Assembly (NCBI GenBank): GCA_018907035.1
Contig: JACCIC010000014.1
Span: 1,525,001 to 1,589,000 of the forward strand
DNA from: Sycobia sp. Sy_11
Taxonomy: Eukaryota; Arthropoda; Insecta; Hymenoptera; Epichrysomallidae
Direction of reading: 5' to 3'
Length of the DNA: 64,000 nt
The translations under genes and the position numbers were made by a program. Below are positions 1 through 13,752 of this stretch, one piece after another. Position 1 is the first letter of the stretch, and each line of letters starts with the position of its first letter. The notes under the pieces were generated by a model, which was not told where the DNA came from, ran no database searches, and saw nothing but the letters and a program-made list of their open reading frames with translations.

Positions 1-2110
1 GAAAATAAAAATCATGAAAAAGTTAATATAATATACTATATAATACAGTAACGTACTAAAAAACGATGTTATAATTGCTTTTTCTCCCGAGGATTATTAT
101 GATATGTCGTTTATTCATAAAATAAAATAATACTGAACTGAAAATCACAATAAGTCAGTCATATAAACTAATATTACAGAACAATTCAAAATTAAGAGCG
201 CGAGCACATTCATACGCATAAATTCGTACATTCGTTAATTATAATAGTATTATGAAGAAGGAGAGGAAAAACCAATATTTGAGTAGAATAAAATTTTGTT
301 CGAGTAGGTATATTAGTCGTTGGCAAAAGACCCATGCGATCTTTATACTTTACCATAACTTTACCAATTATTCCGACCGTTGATGTCTTAATTATAATCG
401 TACAAATTCAAAGCCTACGTATGCAAAGCAGTAATGAAATAAATTAACATAACATAAGACTAAAATAACCAGTCAAATTTGAGAAGGTATCCTTTCATCG
501 CTGTTTGAAACTTATTAAGTGTTGAAAGACTGAGAATTTCAGCAAGACAGTAATTTTAAAAAGAGGCACATTTGCTGAAATGATCTTCAGTGCAGATTCT
601 GTGATGTGCCACCCCCCCTCCTCTTAGAAAATCTTGATAAAATCTGATTCAACGATATACATGTGTATGATATTCTAGAAAGTATATGAACATAAAATAT
701 TGGCTTAAGACATCAGTGCGCAGCAATTGCAATAATGCCCTGAGGTTGGAGACGTGATCGTCCAAACTGATGTTTTTCGCATATCGCGTGTAGAAGTTTT
801 GAAAGTTCAGTTGTTTTAGTATAACAACTGAACAATTCTTTAAGTCAGAGATGCTTAGAGCCTTCGTAAGTCTCTTTTTCAGTGGTTCACAGTAGTACAT
901 TTGCGGAAATATCTTGAAACGTACAATGGCCTGTTAAATTTGTTTTTCTTTAATAAATAAACACGGGGCTTAATCACGATAGATTAATGTTCAACACCAT
1001 CTCGAGACTATAGCCAGAAGTAAAAAAGGGAAATTACGAGCCGCGTGTATTTGCGAAGTAATTCTTCGATATGCAAATATTATTGCTTTTGTTTTATTCG
1101 CCTTTAGTCTGAGAACGATGGCCGTAAGCGATTTGAGGATAAATTTGCAAGTCATCGGGTGAAAGAATATTCTGAATTTTCGAACCATCATAATTACGTC
1201 TCAGGTGTAATTGATCTAAATGTAGAAAAATAATGAGTCGATCCCTTGAAAAATCTTGGAATCGTACTAATCCACGGCGATTGTTGATCCGAACCAATTA
1301 ACTGTTCCTGAAAAATCGGAGTGAATCCACAAAAGGGCAGTTCTGGATAAATCTAGAAGGTCAAGCTTGTTAAACCGAGGTTTAATAGGCGGGGAAGTCG
1401 AATAGTGTCCAATCACTTCCCCAAGTGAAACTGCAACTTTGTCGTACATTTATTATCTAGTTTTTTTGTTGTAATTCAATCTGTATGCTTTAGCAGTTTT
1501 GGTTGAATTAAATCATCTATAATCCCGCCTGCGCATGGTCGAGTACACTTGAATTCAGTGCAGATACTTGAGCAATTGATCAATGCTCATAATCAAATCT
1601 TGTCAAGGACCTTTGGCAAAAAGTTAAGAAGTGGTATGCGTTGCAAATCTAGCAATGTTGTGGGTGTCTTATACAATTGTATAGGAATAATATAGATGTC
1701 CTCTATCAAAGAGTTGGAAAAATGCCAGACGAGATAGAGAAATTCAATAGTCGTACCGAGAAGACAACGATAGTATGTAATTAAGTCACAGAAAGAATCT
1801 CAAATCTTATATTTTATGAAATAAACTTAACTATTATTTACACAATTTAATAACAGAAGACAATAATTAAATGAAAAATATTAAAATTTAAATTTGAAAA
1901 ATAAACAGATTTAATAACAATCGGATCATTTTCAAAAATTTTTTACAGATACTTAGGGTCGACCAAATGCGAGAACAAATTTTTATTTTCAATTTATATT
2001 AATAAATTATAATTAATAATCTTTTAAATTTAATTGAGAAAAATATTAAGAAAGGGCTTGCTTGTCATATGGTACGCTCAATAGTATTGTACGATTGGGA
2101 AAGAAAGAGT

Positions 2111-2130
2111 GAGAGAGGGAGAGAGGGAGA

Positions 2131-2172
<42 letters not shown>
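2111..2172. repeat. (GA)n microsatellite
   Basis: GA repeat with early GGGA interruptions. Confidence 0.95.
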
Positions 2173-2175
<3 letters not shown>

Positions 2176-3697
2176 TTACTGATATATAGATTATGTAAAA
2201 TATTTATGGAAACACAAGAGTAAGGTATAAATAAAAATTCCATATATAATATAGATTAAATACAATATGAAAGTACATAAAATACGTTACGATAGATAAA
2301 AAAATACTTTTTTTGATTGAATTTTTTTCATAGTTTTTCGCAAAACTGGACATTTTGTTTTTAAAATCTAAAACTTATGACTATCATGTGGTAGATGTTC
2401 AAATTTTAAGTGGTCACGATCGTCCTAATTTCAAAGTTTTTTCCTTGGTCGTCAAAACGAGTGAAATTTTTTCGACATTCGTCAATTCACTTTTCATCTT
2501 TTTTAAAACGAAACTTTTTGGATTTAGTTAACTAGAATTACAAGTAATTATAGAGTAATTATAAATTAAAACTATATTTTAGGTCTATGCGTACTAATGT
2601 AGAGGGAATGAAATGATTATGTTAAAAATAATAAATGGAAAAGATGTTTTTTTTATTTTCATTTTTTAATTTGTGGCCGTAATTTTTTTTAAAACCATTT
2701 TAAGCACAACCACTAAAAATTTCACCCACTGAAACAGGAAACAGTGGGTCCAGCGAGCTCCGATTTTGACATTTGAAATCCCAGGATACCTTTTTACACA
2801 CTGCACGATGTTTTTTGTTTTTTCTTTTATTGATTTTTTATTTTATCTACTAAATTCTTTATTTTATATACTACAATAATTTTATTTTATCTACTAGATT
2901 CTTTATTTTATATACTATAATACAATAATAGGTAAAGTTAAATCAGGCGAACTTTTTCAAAGACAGGGCTCTTTCAGTAATCCTTATCTGCGTCATCGTG
3001 TAACATCTTTGCTTGTATTCAAGCAGGCAGTGCTGGATTCAGTCTTTACCTGATCTGAGGCTATTTTAGAACAGGATCCAGTGGTAAAATCGTGGTAAAT
3101 ACTTCTTTATAAATTGATACTTTTCTTGTGTTTTGATAAAAATTGATATACGGCCAAGTCAGAAAAATTTTTTGAATGATGATTCGTAATTTGAAACCAT
3201 ATTTGAACAAATAATAAAATTTAAAGCAAGCAATGACACACAGTTCTAATAAACGGTTGGGTTTTAGATGTATAGTTTATTATACTTAGATTGTTAGGCC
3301 AACTGTAATAAACACGCTGATTCGGTTATGGGCAAATGCTCGTTAACACATCTCAATTAAAATTGTTTGGTTTTTGCTTGCTATTGTAAAATGTTATCCT
3401 TCTTTTGGAATAATATGTACTTAATTATTGATTTTTATTAAAAAAAAAAAAAATTCTTCGTCTTCCATATAACTATATTGGAAGGAATTACTGATTTTGA
3501 TAGAAAGGCGTCAGGTTAAGAGTTATAGACAATAATAAAATAAAATTAAATAATGTAAAAAAATGTAATTTCAGACTCAAAACGTCTATTAGTCAAGAAA
3601 ATAAAATATACATCCGCACTGACAATCTTCCAAGGAATCTGTCCAGTCATCCCTTATAAATACAGTTGCTCATATAAATTTAAAATCAATGTAAATT

Positions 3698-3699
<2 letters not shown>

Positions 3700-3745
<46 letters not shown>

Positions 3746-3773
3746 CAGAGAGAGACAGAGACAGAGACAGAGA
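3700..3773. repeat. (GA)n / (ACAGAG)n microsatellite
   Basis: GA run passing into ACAGAG-type units. Confidence 0.95.
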
Positions 3774-3942
3774 TAAAATCGCTATATCGCTATAAATACT
3801 TTTGTTTTATTGAAAGGGTAATTTTTATCCAAAGAGCGCGACATCCGATCAGAGCCGCGTTATGCGCATATTGTAGCTGCGCTTATAGTATGCGAAGTAC
3901 TGCACCAGACTGCACATTTTATTATGCGATGGGGCTATTTGG

Positions 3943-3944
<2 letters not shown>

Positions 3945-3988
<44 letters not shown>
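3945..3988. repeat. (TA)n microsatellite
   Basis: Uninterrupted TA run. Confidence 0.95.
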
Positions 3989-3991
<3 letters not shown>

Positions 3992-4109
3992 GGGGCAAGG
4001 GGCATACGGACAGAGAGCGTAACGGCTGTGAACATCTATACTGGACATCATCTATACTACATGAATGTAAAGTTAGACCTTTACCTATGCATAATTGTGC
4101 GTGTGTATG

Positions 4110-4113
<4 letters not shown>

Positions 4114-4164
<51 letters not shown>
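4114..4164. repeat. (TA)n microsatellite
   Basis: TA run after a short GT-rich lead. Confidence 0.95.
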
Positions 4165-4167
<3 letters not shown>

Positions 4168-4536
4168 ATAGTTGACGTATCTGGCCAGAGATAACGGAAA
4201 GCTTTTGTCTCGCGCATAAAGCAGCCCCGCATCAGACATCACGCGCGCATTGTATATATACACGCACGAATGTGGAGAGCGCTCGAGAGCGTGCATATAA
4301 TTTAACGAAGCGACAAAAATGACCGGGAGGTCGAGAGGAAACATATGTGTGTATATATATAGGGGACGACAAAATACGAGTTTAAGAGCTCCTCTACTAC
4401 TCACACTCGTTTTCATAAAAGAGGGGTTATTGCGGAGTCAATGAACTTTAGATCCTATACTTTTTCAGAAATGAAAAATCGATCGGCTATATACTTTTGG
4501 CTCGTTTAAACGGGGCAGCTCAATGCTGTTTTCGCA

Positions 4537-4540
<4 letters not shown>

Positions 4541-4594
<54 letters not shown>
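4541..4594. repeat. (TA)n microsatellite
   Basis: Uninterrupted TA run. Confidence 0.95.
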
Positions 4595-4604
<10 letters not shown>

Positions 4605-5223
4605 TAGGGTGTCCGTTGGTAAACTCTGTATATGTAATATCAAGATTCATTGTGCAATAGTAAACTGAAATGTACAGATTTTGATTGTATATATACAAAT
4701 AATATCTACGATCTATTGCCGCAATTTTGAATGCACTTTCTGGAGAAAAATACGCACACGTATATAATTCTATTATTCTATATTTCTTGAAAAATTATAA
4801 ATGCAATTGGTCTTTGAAATAATTTGTAATCTATTTTTTTTATTTATTTCTGATAATGCTTCACCAAAAACCTAGATTATAATAAATACAAGAAGGGCTT
4901 ATAAAAATTTCTAACAACCCTAACATTTATTGCTCACTTATGTACTTACGTACTTTCTATCGTATATATATATATAATACGATTAATACATATATAAGTC
5001 TTAATCTTAATTAAAAACTCTAATAGGCCGTAAAAACAGTTAAACTTTTAATAAACTGCCGCCGTTCCGCGGGCGACACAGTGTCGATTATTATTTCCCG
5101 GCGTTAACTATCCATGACGCGAAATATGGTCTCATAATACCGAGCACACTGCTACTATTTCATTATAGTAATTTTTTTCTTCTGCTTATCAATTAAAGTC
5201 TATCAAACATGAATACTCTACAG

Positions 5224-5227
<4 letters not shown>

Positions 5228-5301
<74 letters not shown>
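5228..5301. repeat. (TA)n microsatellite, 74 bases
   Basis: One of the two longest pure TA runs in the window. Confidence 0.95.
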
Positions 5302-5305
<4 letters not shown>

Positions 5306-6103
5306 TATAAGTACTATATACTTACCGAAAATTTTAAACCACTGTGTATTGTACAGCAAACGGTGTCGCGTCCGTGTGCACAAAATCTGCAAGAAAACGA
5401 AATATTATTGACTAATAAATTCATCATTGATATTATTGAGCTATATATGTTAACCTATTAACTATAAATTATTTGTTAATCGTAAATGTGCTGTAAAAAA
5501 TTTAATTCTTTGATGAATGAATTATTGTCTATAACAATTACTTAATATATTGTAAACTGTATTATATTATTTAAACATATTTCAATTTAATATATATAAT
5601 TATGGATAATTATTTTTAATGTTGATACAAATAATAAACTTTACATATATATACACTGCTACACTTCTCTGTGTACCATAAATTCTCACTTTACGGTCGC
5701 TTTTGCGGCCGATAAGTATAATCTATGATGAGCCGTTAATGTAACACTAATTTGAGATCACACGTGTCACGTTGAATAGACGCTATAGGTATACATGTGG
5801 GAAAATTGTTGCTAACAAATAAAAAATGACTAGCTTAATGAATTAACCTACTGCGAATCATAAAACCATTAATATTTTCAATAAACTATTATGAATAGTA
5901 ATAATATGACATTAATTAATATTAATAATAATAATATAAAGAAATATTTTTAATCTGACAATTTTCTTTTCAACGAATATGTTATTTATTATATTTATAC
6001 GTAAAAATTGAAAAATTTTACATCCTTTAATTACACGAAATTTATTATTTATTATTTTAGTTTTATTAAATATTAGAATATTTTATTTTATAAGATTTCC
6101 ATA

Positions 6104-6239
6104 ATGTATTATTTTTTAATAACATATGGAGTTTTAATTAGTTCATTCTCAAACTTTACAAAATATGGAGATAATGTAGTATCAACAATCATACTTGTGT
6201 TATTTATATTAATTCTAATATTAAGAACTGAGTTTTAAT
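6104..6239 (+). pseudogene. Possible mitochondrial ND6 3' fragment next to the cytochrome b NUMT
   Basis: An open, AT-rich, Ile/Leu-rich frame ends TTTTAATA just before the cytochrome b start. The ancestral insect mitochondrial order places ND6 directly upstream of cytochrome b, which makes this a reasonable guess. I recognise no diagnostic ND6 motif. Confidence 0.3.
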
Positions 6240-6245
6240 AATTTT

Positions 6246-6850
6246 TGAAATTTCGAAGTTTAAAAAGACACATAATTATTAATAATTTATTATCATTTAC
6301 ATTTTTCTCTTTTTTATATAATTATGATAAAAATTCAATAACTTTAATTTCAATAAGTTTTAAAAATCTCTTTACCAAAAATTGAATAAATAAAAATACT
6401 TTAATAAAATGTAATAAACTATCCATTATTATTTATTCTGCTTTAGTAAGATTATCTCCTTCATTGAACGTCTCAGTGTGATGAATTTTAGGATTCTTCT
6501 TATCATTCCATTATTGTACTAATATTGATTATGCGTTTAATAAAGTTTCTCATATTATTCAGGATCCTTTGATATTTTTTAATATTGCACGGAATTTTTG
6601 CCAATCTTCTTTTTTATTCTTTAAAACATGGATAATAGAAAGTATCATTTTTTTAATAACAATAATAACTGTATTTATTGGATATGTTTTACTTTGATGT
6701 CAGATATCATTTTTCAGGAGCAACTGTAATTGCAAACATAGTTTTAGCTATCCCTTATATTAAAAAATTTACTTTCTTATTATTTGGGGTTTATTATTAT
6801 AATAGTCGTTATTATTCTCATTATTATTCACTTAAGGAAATAAACCTCTC
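6246..6850 (+). pseudogene. NUMT: degraded mitochondrial cytochrome b
   Basis: Conserved cytochrome b segments appear in order but in different frames. They are an N-terminal KFRSLKR-like start near 6247; SPSLNVSVWWILGF-like codons near 6450-6496, where both Trp are UGA as in the invertebrate mitochondrial code; HYCTNIDYAF near 6507-6540; WII...GYVLLWCQISF near 6630-6710; and, after a +1 shift, GATVIANIVLAIPYI at 6717-6763. A further Ile/Val-rich piece ending in IIIH near 6785-6834 resembles the 'HFLLPF...IHLLFLH' region. Segments between them are missing or replaced. Frame breaks and nuclear flanks full of microsatellites show it is not a working gene. It may contain insertions after the N-terminal piece. 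Confidence 0.72.
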
Positions 6851-7079
6851 TATACCCAACGACACCCCTTCTTAATTTTTTTGAATTTTTTATTTTATTT
6901 ATATATTTCTCATAGATAAGTACCAATTATCATTTATCACAGAGTAGCGAATTTATATTACTCGTACTATAAAAAAGTACACAACACTCGGCCTATAAGT
7001 CGTTTATCGGACCTGGCTTGGATCGGTCGATAACTTTATGCCATCCCATAATGAATCACTTATCGACCTTGTCTCGTAA

Positions 7080-7081
<2 letters not shown>

Positions 7082-7135
<54 letters not shown>
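7082..7135. repeat. (TA)n microsatellite
   Basis: Uninterrupted TA run. Confidence 0.95.
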
Positions 7136-7139
<4 letters not shown>

Positions 7140-7625
7140 CCAAATTCTACTGTCCTCTATATGTACCGCGAAGTCGAACGCTATGTATAATGTATACCCT
7201 CCTCTGGCATAAAACAAGGGATCCGGAGCTTGTATTCCTCGTAATCTATATAAAAAGTTGAAGAGAATTGGCCCCCGAATGCCTCTCGTACATTTTATAT
7301 TAAAATCCCTGCGAGACCTGACGGTGCCTGATTGCGAGCGCGCGCGTCACAATGACACAGTAATGTATGGAGGAAGAAAGAAAGAAAAAAAAAAGACGAA
7401 GAAGAAAAAAAGGAGGCGAGAGCCCGCTTGATATTGTATATATATATATATATAAAGAGGGAGACGTGTTCCCACGACACCCTGCGCGCTCGTGCTGCCT
7501 CGCGTCGCGCTTCTATGGGAACGCACCCTCCACCTATACCTAGCTATACGCGCAGGAGTGAAGTTTCGAATATATATATACATTCTGCCCTCGAGCTTAT
7601 GGTCTCACACATATAGGTGTGTATA

Positions 7626-7629
<4 letters not shown>

Positions 7630-7673
<44 letters not shown>
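7630..7673. repeat. (TA)n microsatellite
   Basis: Uninterrupted TA run. Confidence 0.95.
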
Positions 7674-7674
<1 letters not shown>

Positions 7675-10600
7675 TTGTGGTCTCCTCCGTCGAACATATT
7701 CATATTATAATTATATTATTTCGATACTGTTATCCATCGTCAGCCTCGATTTCGAACCGGGCAAATATTGTATACACGCGCATGTACATACATATGACTA
7801 TTAGTACATTGTGTGCGCACTACCTAACGATATGGCCTTGGAATCGGCTTGGTGCAGCGATGCTCGCCCTCGTTGATATACATGCGGCAGGTATTAATTA
7901 TATTTGTACAATATATATACATAGCAATCAATTGCGAAAGTTCGGTTGATAGAAAACTCGCATAGAGGTTACAGCGTGAATTTTTTTTTTTTTTTTATGT
8001 TAATGGTTTGAGCCTTAGGTATATAGAAATTATTATTCTTATAACCATTAGAATGTATAAGAATTAAAATAATCATCTATGTTAATTGGAAAAATTTGTT
8101 AAATTTAAGTAACTATTAATCAAAATAAATAGTAAAAAATTACAGGTGAACGTAAAGAAAAAAAAAATAATAATACATTTGCAAATAATAGGATAAATTC
8201 TTGAAATTTCAGTCTAATGATTCCCCTCCCCCATATACGAGTATTAGCAATATCAATGCCCATAGGTAATGATATTATGATAGAACATGCTGTATTGTGA
8301 TTCAAGATTGGTACCTGGCGCCAATGTTTCGCTTCCCGCACAACTTGCGGACGTGTGCGAAATGCATTGCTCGAGCTTTGCAAAATATCCATACTAAACT
8401 GACTAAAACGATCCCCCTTTCCCCCTCTTCGACCCCCCCCCACTCATTTACGACCCTGTATTCGGTGATCTGCGTGCCCGGTCGCGCTGTTTCCATTGGA
8501 CGTCGCTCGGTCGTTCGAGACGAGTGTCTGTACCAATTTTCAGTCGCTTTCACGTCATGTCGAAACATGTATCGAGCACGCGTCACACATTTAGTCCTGG
8601 ATTTGAATAACTTTTGCGCGCCGCCGTGACGACGGTGGACCTATAAAAACAGTTGGTCTATTTCCACGTCAAAACACGTCTGCTACACAAGTTAATACAC
8701 TTGGACGTGTTACATATGGCTTCACGTACTATACCGGCTCGGTGATCGATTGATATACCGAATCGAGACGCCCATATGCGCGTATAATAAAAGGAAAACG
8801 AGAGAAATTGTCTAGTGTTTTTTTTTTGCGTTTAACCAGCTATCGTTGAGGTATGAAATAAAAAAAAAAAAAAAAAAAAAAAAAAACAAACAATTCGTTC
8901 CCTCTTTGTTATATGGAGCGAAAATGACTCAAAATCGACCTGGACAGATTTCGTTCAGTTTTGATTTTGAGTTTGATGATTATTATAATAATTCTGCTGC
9001 CTTAAGTATTTTCTTGCTCAATATTTTTGGACATATAGTCCTCGTTATTTCCGCTAATTTTTCTTCTCCACAGTTTTGCAAATTATTATAAGTATAATGA
9101 AAAACAAATTAAAACTATTTGTAAAAATATGAAAAATGCTCGTATTGTAATCCGGGCATATATTTATAGATGATATTTTTAAAAACACGGCAAGCCGTCT
9201 TTTTTTCAAATCCTTTTCAATTAGATAGAGCACAATTAATATGTTAAAGCCAGTAAATATTATATGTATAGAACATATCGTAAATATGTGCAATTAAAGT
9301 AAAAAAAAAAATTTAATTTTGCTCGATGAGGAAATAGTTGAACAATTTGTGAAATGCTTATTACAAAGAAAACTTTGAAACTCTTAACAGCTTCGTTCAG
9401 ACGAGAATTCGATAAAAGATACTTTATAGCAAAATCAGCTTCGGACATGAAATATACGCATATAATAATAAATGATGCAAACTGCTATATACTTCTGTTT
9501 CTGATTAATGCAAATTTTAAGAAATAACTATACAAATGTGCGCTTGTTTAGAAATAGTTTATTAATCATTTTAAATTATATTTTATTATATACAACTTTG
9601 AATGCATCTTTCATTTATCAGATGTGTAAGATTATTATATCAGAAGCAAAAAAGGCCTATTTTTATATACACGATATTTATGTGCTTGCACAATGATGTA
9701 ATATTACAGTAACAATTATTAATGTTGATGAATTTAGATATATATTCATTTTGTTCTCATTTACCAAATTAATAAAGAATCATATGTTTCGATAAATATA
9801 TAAATTAAATACAAGCCAATAGAAAATAGTTCAACTATATACAATGGACATTATACCTATATATACACATGCATCCACAATTCTACTCAATAACACTTTC
9901 TTCGCATAATTTATATTCATAACTTTTTCTTGCACATGGAAGTACAATTGTGGAAGCGTCTTAAACTCCAAGAAATCGCGAGCAAAAGTTTATTTGCGGA
10001 TGGGGAACTTTGTCGAATGACCGCGCAGAAGCCGGGCAAATCGGATATTTCTACATGCGCGCGAACATTGCCGGGGTGTATGTAACTTTTCCACGAAAAC
10101 CGCAACAGATTTTACATATAGAATATCTTCGTCGAGATTGGACTTTGGGCACTTTTTCAGCCCGTTCGTCTGCAATTCATTGAGGGTATAAGTGAGCCAA
10201 TATACGGCATGGAAAATTCGACAAACCTTTTTAGAGGAGCCAAAATTTGGTCATTTGGATACTTCTAAGAAAATTGATGAATATATGTTATCTCATAATA
10301 TAAATGGATCATGGGGGGGGGTGAATAACAGAAAACGTAAAATAACCAAAAAGAGGAAACAACGAACAAGGAAATAAGTTTAAAAAAACGAAAAAAATAA
10401 TAAAAACAAGGAACTTCGCTCTTTTTACGACCATGTCGTTAGTTCTCGGCGATCGTTGAGGAAACGACCTAGTATTTTGAAATATTATTGCGATCGGCAA
10501 AAACAAACATCTAATACTTTTCTCAATCCTACTCTACGAGAAAATCAAAAATTTCCGTCTTCGTATTGAATATCGGCCGCCATATTGATCCAACCGTCAA

Positions 10601-11424
10601 GGTTAAAGGAATGCCCTTGCATACTGGCAAAAAAGGCCTTTGAAAAATAACGAAATTATCATACTATGAATTGTAACTCTAAACTCGTGGGAATTCAAGA
10701 CGGCCCGTTTATCTTTCACAATAAAAGGTATTCCTGACATTGGGCTCTGTCAAAAATTCGCTATTTTCTGAAAAGACACCGCATCTATACATGTCTCCCT
10801 CGTCGACAAATAGCAAACTTCCAACAATGGGATCTCTATGGAGTTGCAGTTAAACACACCACGGATTCGTATTATAATGTGACTTCGGACTAAAAAGTGA
10901 AAAACCGCAACATTTACAAATGACAAATGAGAACTGACGAATGACAATAAGAGTTAGATTTTAGTTCAGTCTAACCAGCGATAAAGATTGCGTGAAAACA
11001 ATAACAATAAAATAGCAATCCTGGTAAGCATGCCTGCAGAATTCTAAAAAAAATAATATACATTAGCTTTCAAATTTTTATCATTTTAATAAATATCTAA
11101 CTAAATAAAAAGAATTGTACTCCTAAAATTGTTAATGCGATTTCTGTTAAATCAACGTCTTCGTAAAGTACATTTCGAAATTCTAGAGACGGAATAAATG
11201 CGAAAAGGGCAATACGCGGTGGTGAGCAGCGCAGATTGTGAAGCTACGCACGAGAGGTCCGAAACAAATTTATAGGATAGACATAATGCAATTGACATAT
11301 ACAAATACATGAAAATACTTGAAGATAATTAATTCTTTTTTTATACAAAACGTTGTAATGGTTTAATACGTTTTCATATCATAGTACAGGCAAATTTTAC
11401 TATATTTTACATTAATTCTTTTAT

Positions 11425-11428
<4 letters not shown>

Positions 11429-11474
<46 letters not shown>
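11429..11474. repeat. (TA)n microsatellite
   Basis: Uninterrupted TA run. Confidence 0.95.
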
Positions 11475-11477
<3 letters not shown>

Positions 11478-13499
11478 CACACGATTTTTGGTTAAAATCG
11501 TTAAGTAAAACATCCATTGCCGTAAAATTAATTTAAAAAACGAAATTCGTGACGAAATATATAATAATAACGCTTTATTATGATTACGTCGTAAAAACGC
11601 GCAAATTTCATTCATCTTATCCCTTTCTTATCATAAAATACACACGTACCGAGACTAATTATAATACTGTATCTCTTGGCGGAGAAATATACGTTAAACG
11701 CAGGAAGTGTGCACTTATAAGTATTTGCTTGTTAGTACGTGAGCAGATAATTGATGTTTTTGTTTTTAACTTTTATTTTATTTTTTATTTTATTTTATCC
11801 GCATACCTGCAATATCAGTACAGAAAAATGTAATCAAGTTGCGGGAAAAATCTGAATATGGTTAAATATATATAATTAATATATATATATATATAGAAGC
11901 AAATTTTTTTTCATGTAATGCGTAAAATTATTACATTCTATAAGATTGTATGTGAAATACGTATTTAAGTACTGCGCTTGTATTGGCAATTTTGAAGATT
12001 CTACCATAATATACGAATTGCGAAATCACGAAATTTTAAAGAGAGCACTAATGGGAATGCAATGAGATCGGTTGATTTTTTAGTTTGAATCAAAAATGTA
12101 TGAAATTGCACTCCTTTCCATTGACGGAAACAATAGACGCGCGCGAGTTCGCTATTTTATTAACTGGGATATTACGAAGATTTATTCTGATGCTTTCACG
12201 GAAACGTTTTCAATTAGACATAAACTAATATGGATTTTACGTTAAAATATTTTAAAACGAATATATCGCCATCGAAAGAATTGCTTGCATCAATACTTTC
12301 GAGAAACTGAAGAGCGAGTTTATTCGCATTTGCGACGCGGACGACTGCAAATAACACGAAGGCAAAGAAAAATAAGGAACATTTTTTTTTCTTCAAAAAA
12401 ATTAATCATTGTTGAAGGAGCGGTAAATAAAGGGGACATTTTAACAAATTTAAAGAAGATAATTTATCAGAGGAAAGAATTAATGAATCGATTATCAATC
12501 TATCTTGTGTTAAAAATTAAGGAAGAAAAATATAGAAAATTCTAGAAAGAGCTAAAAGTTTGATTCTCGTTATTTGTTTATATGCCTATAATTTAATATA
12601 ATAACTTCCCATGTATACGGATTAAATAAACTAATTTTTATTTGTTGTAAATTTTACTATAAAAAATAAATACGAAAACATGGTGTTTAATCTGTCAGTA
12701 AAAATATATATTATGTATTGTCCTATGTGTTATTAATATCTATATATTTTCAAAATTATTTGCAAAAAAAAATACATTAAAATTGTTAATTAATTTAGAA
12801 ATCAACTTTATTATTTTATGTATATAATGCGGAGATCTAATGATTATACTTATTGGTATTACACTTTTTTAAATAAACGAATATAATCATAATGACAATC
12901 AGATTGATCCTTATTTCTAATCACCCCCGTATAGAATCAGAAACGTTGTTAAATTAATTAAATTGAATTAAGTAAAATCTGGTGAAATGATTAATTTTAG
13001 CAAAAGTATTTTTATAATGTTTTATCATTAAATACATCATTTACCGAAATATAAGAAAAAGAAAAGACTTTTCAAATAACTCTATCCTAAAAAAGAATAG
13101 AATTTATTAATATCTATATATCTATATAAGCAAGAGGTAATGGATTTGAAATCAAATCTATAGCTGAATAAAAGTTATTGAAAGAAACTTTTCATAAATT
13201 GTATTATAACTTTATTTTTCCATAGTTTATCTCACCACCTGTTAGTTTATAGTATATTTATATAAAACTCGTATAGACTCGCGAAGAGTAAAAGTTAATC
13301 GAGGTGAACTCTAGAAAAATAAATCTTTTGTTCATTATTCCATTTGGCAGATATCCTTATTGTTTTTTTCTTTCTCATCCCCAATTTTCACCCTTTTTCC
13401 GTGTTTATTTTCACAAAACATGTATCTTTGTTTGTCTGATGTGTTTTCTTTTCCACGGAGAAATCTTTATCGGGCAAAAATTACGCTCCGTTTCGAGAC

Positions 13500-13574
13500 A
13501 AATTGACACAGGTGAAAATTATTATCGGGTCGAATAATCGAACGCATTCGCTTTCGGAAATGGAACTATATAAA
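13500..13574 (+). promoter_or_regulatory. Gene A promoter: AAATTGACACAG motif and TATA box
   Basis: AAATTGACACAG occupies 13500-13511 and TATATAAA occupies 13567-13574, 74 bases before the ATG. Gene D has the identical 12-mer at 68 rather than 67 bases from its TATA box. The shared sequence and spacing suggest a common cis element. The transcription start is inferred to lie about 30 bases after the TATA box. Confidence 0.55.
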
Positions 13575-13640
13575 CATCTGCTGTACCACTGTGAAACATC
13601 GCATATCGAATACTTACCTCGATACTCACGGGAAAAAATC

Positions 13641-13693
13641 ATGAGGCTCGCTATTTTCATCAGTTTCGTCGCATTTACCTGCGTAAGTATAAT

Positions 13694-13752
<59 letters not shown>

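Larger units (their letters stand above)
1..5890. other. Non-coding, repeat-rich
   Basis: No supported gene. It holds microsatellites and a 44-base tandem duplication near 2841-2930. Minus-strand frames at 649-900 and across 1094-1449 are composition-normal but short, disconnected and unrecognised. Confidence 0.6.
6870..13480. other. Non-coding between the NUMT and gene A
   Basis: No supported gene. It contains (TA)n tracts at 7082-7135, 7630-7673 and 11429-11474, a 26-base poly(A) run near 8860-8886, and a GC-richer patch at about 8290-8660 with overlapping short frames on both strands and a TATAAAA at 8642. Confidence 0.6.

Noticed and set aside
1094..1449. Two overlapping minus-strand frames that look like one coding segment with a frame break
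   Set aside because: Composition looks coding-like, but I recognise no protein and see no splice sites. Too weak to call a pseudogene.
3849..4416. Several frames of 90-127 codons on both strands around 3.8-4.4 kb
   Set aside because: They are made mostly of Ile-Tyr runs from (TA)n tracts; the same holds for similar frames at 7.0-7.9, 18.7, 35.1, 36.6, 39.3, 44.7, 51.7, 54, 58.3, 58.9 and 63.7 kb.
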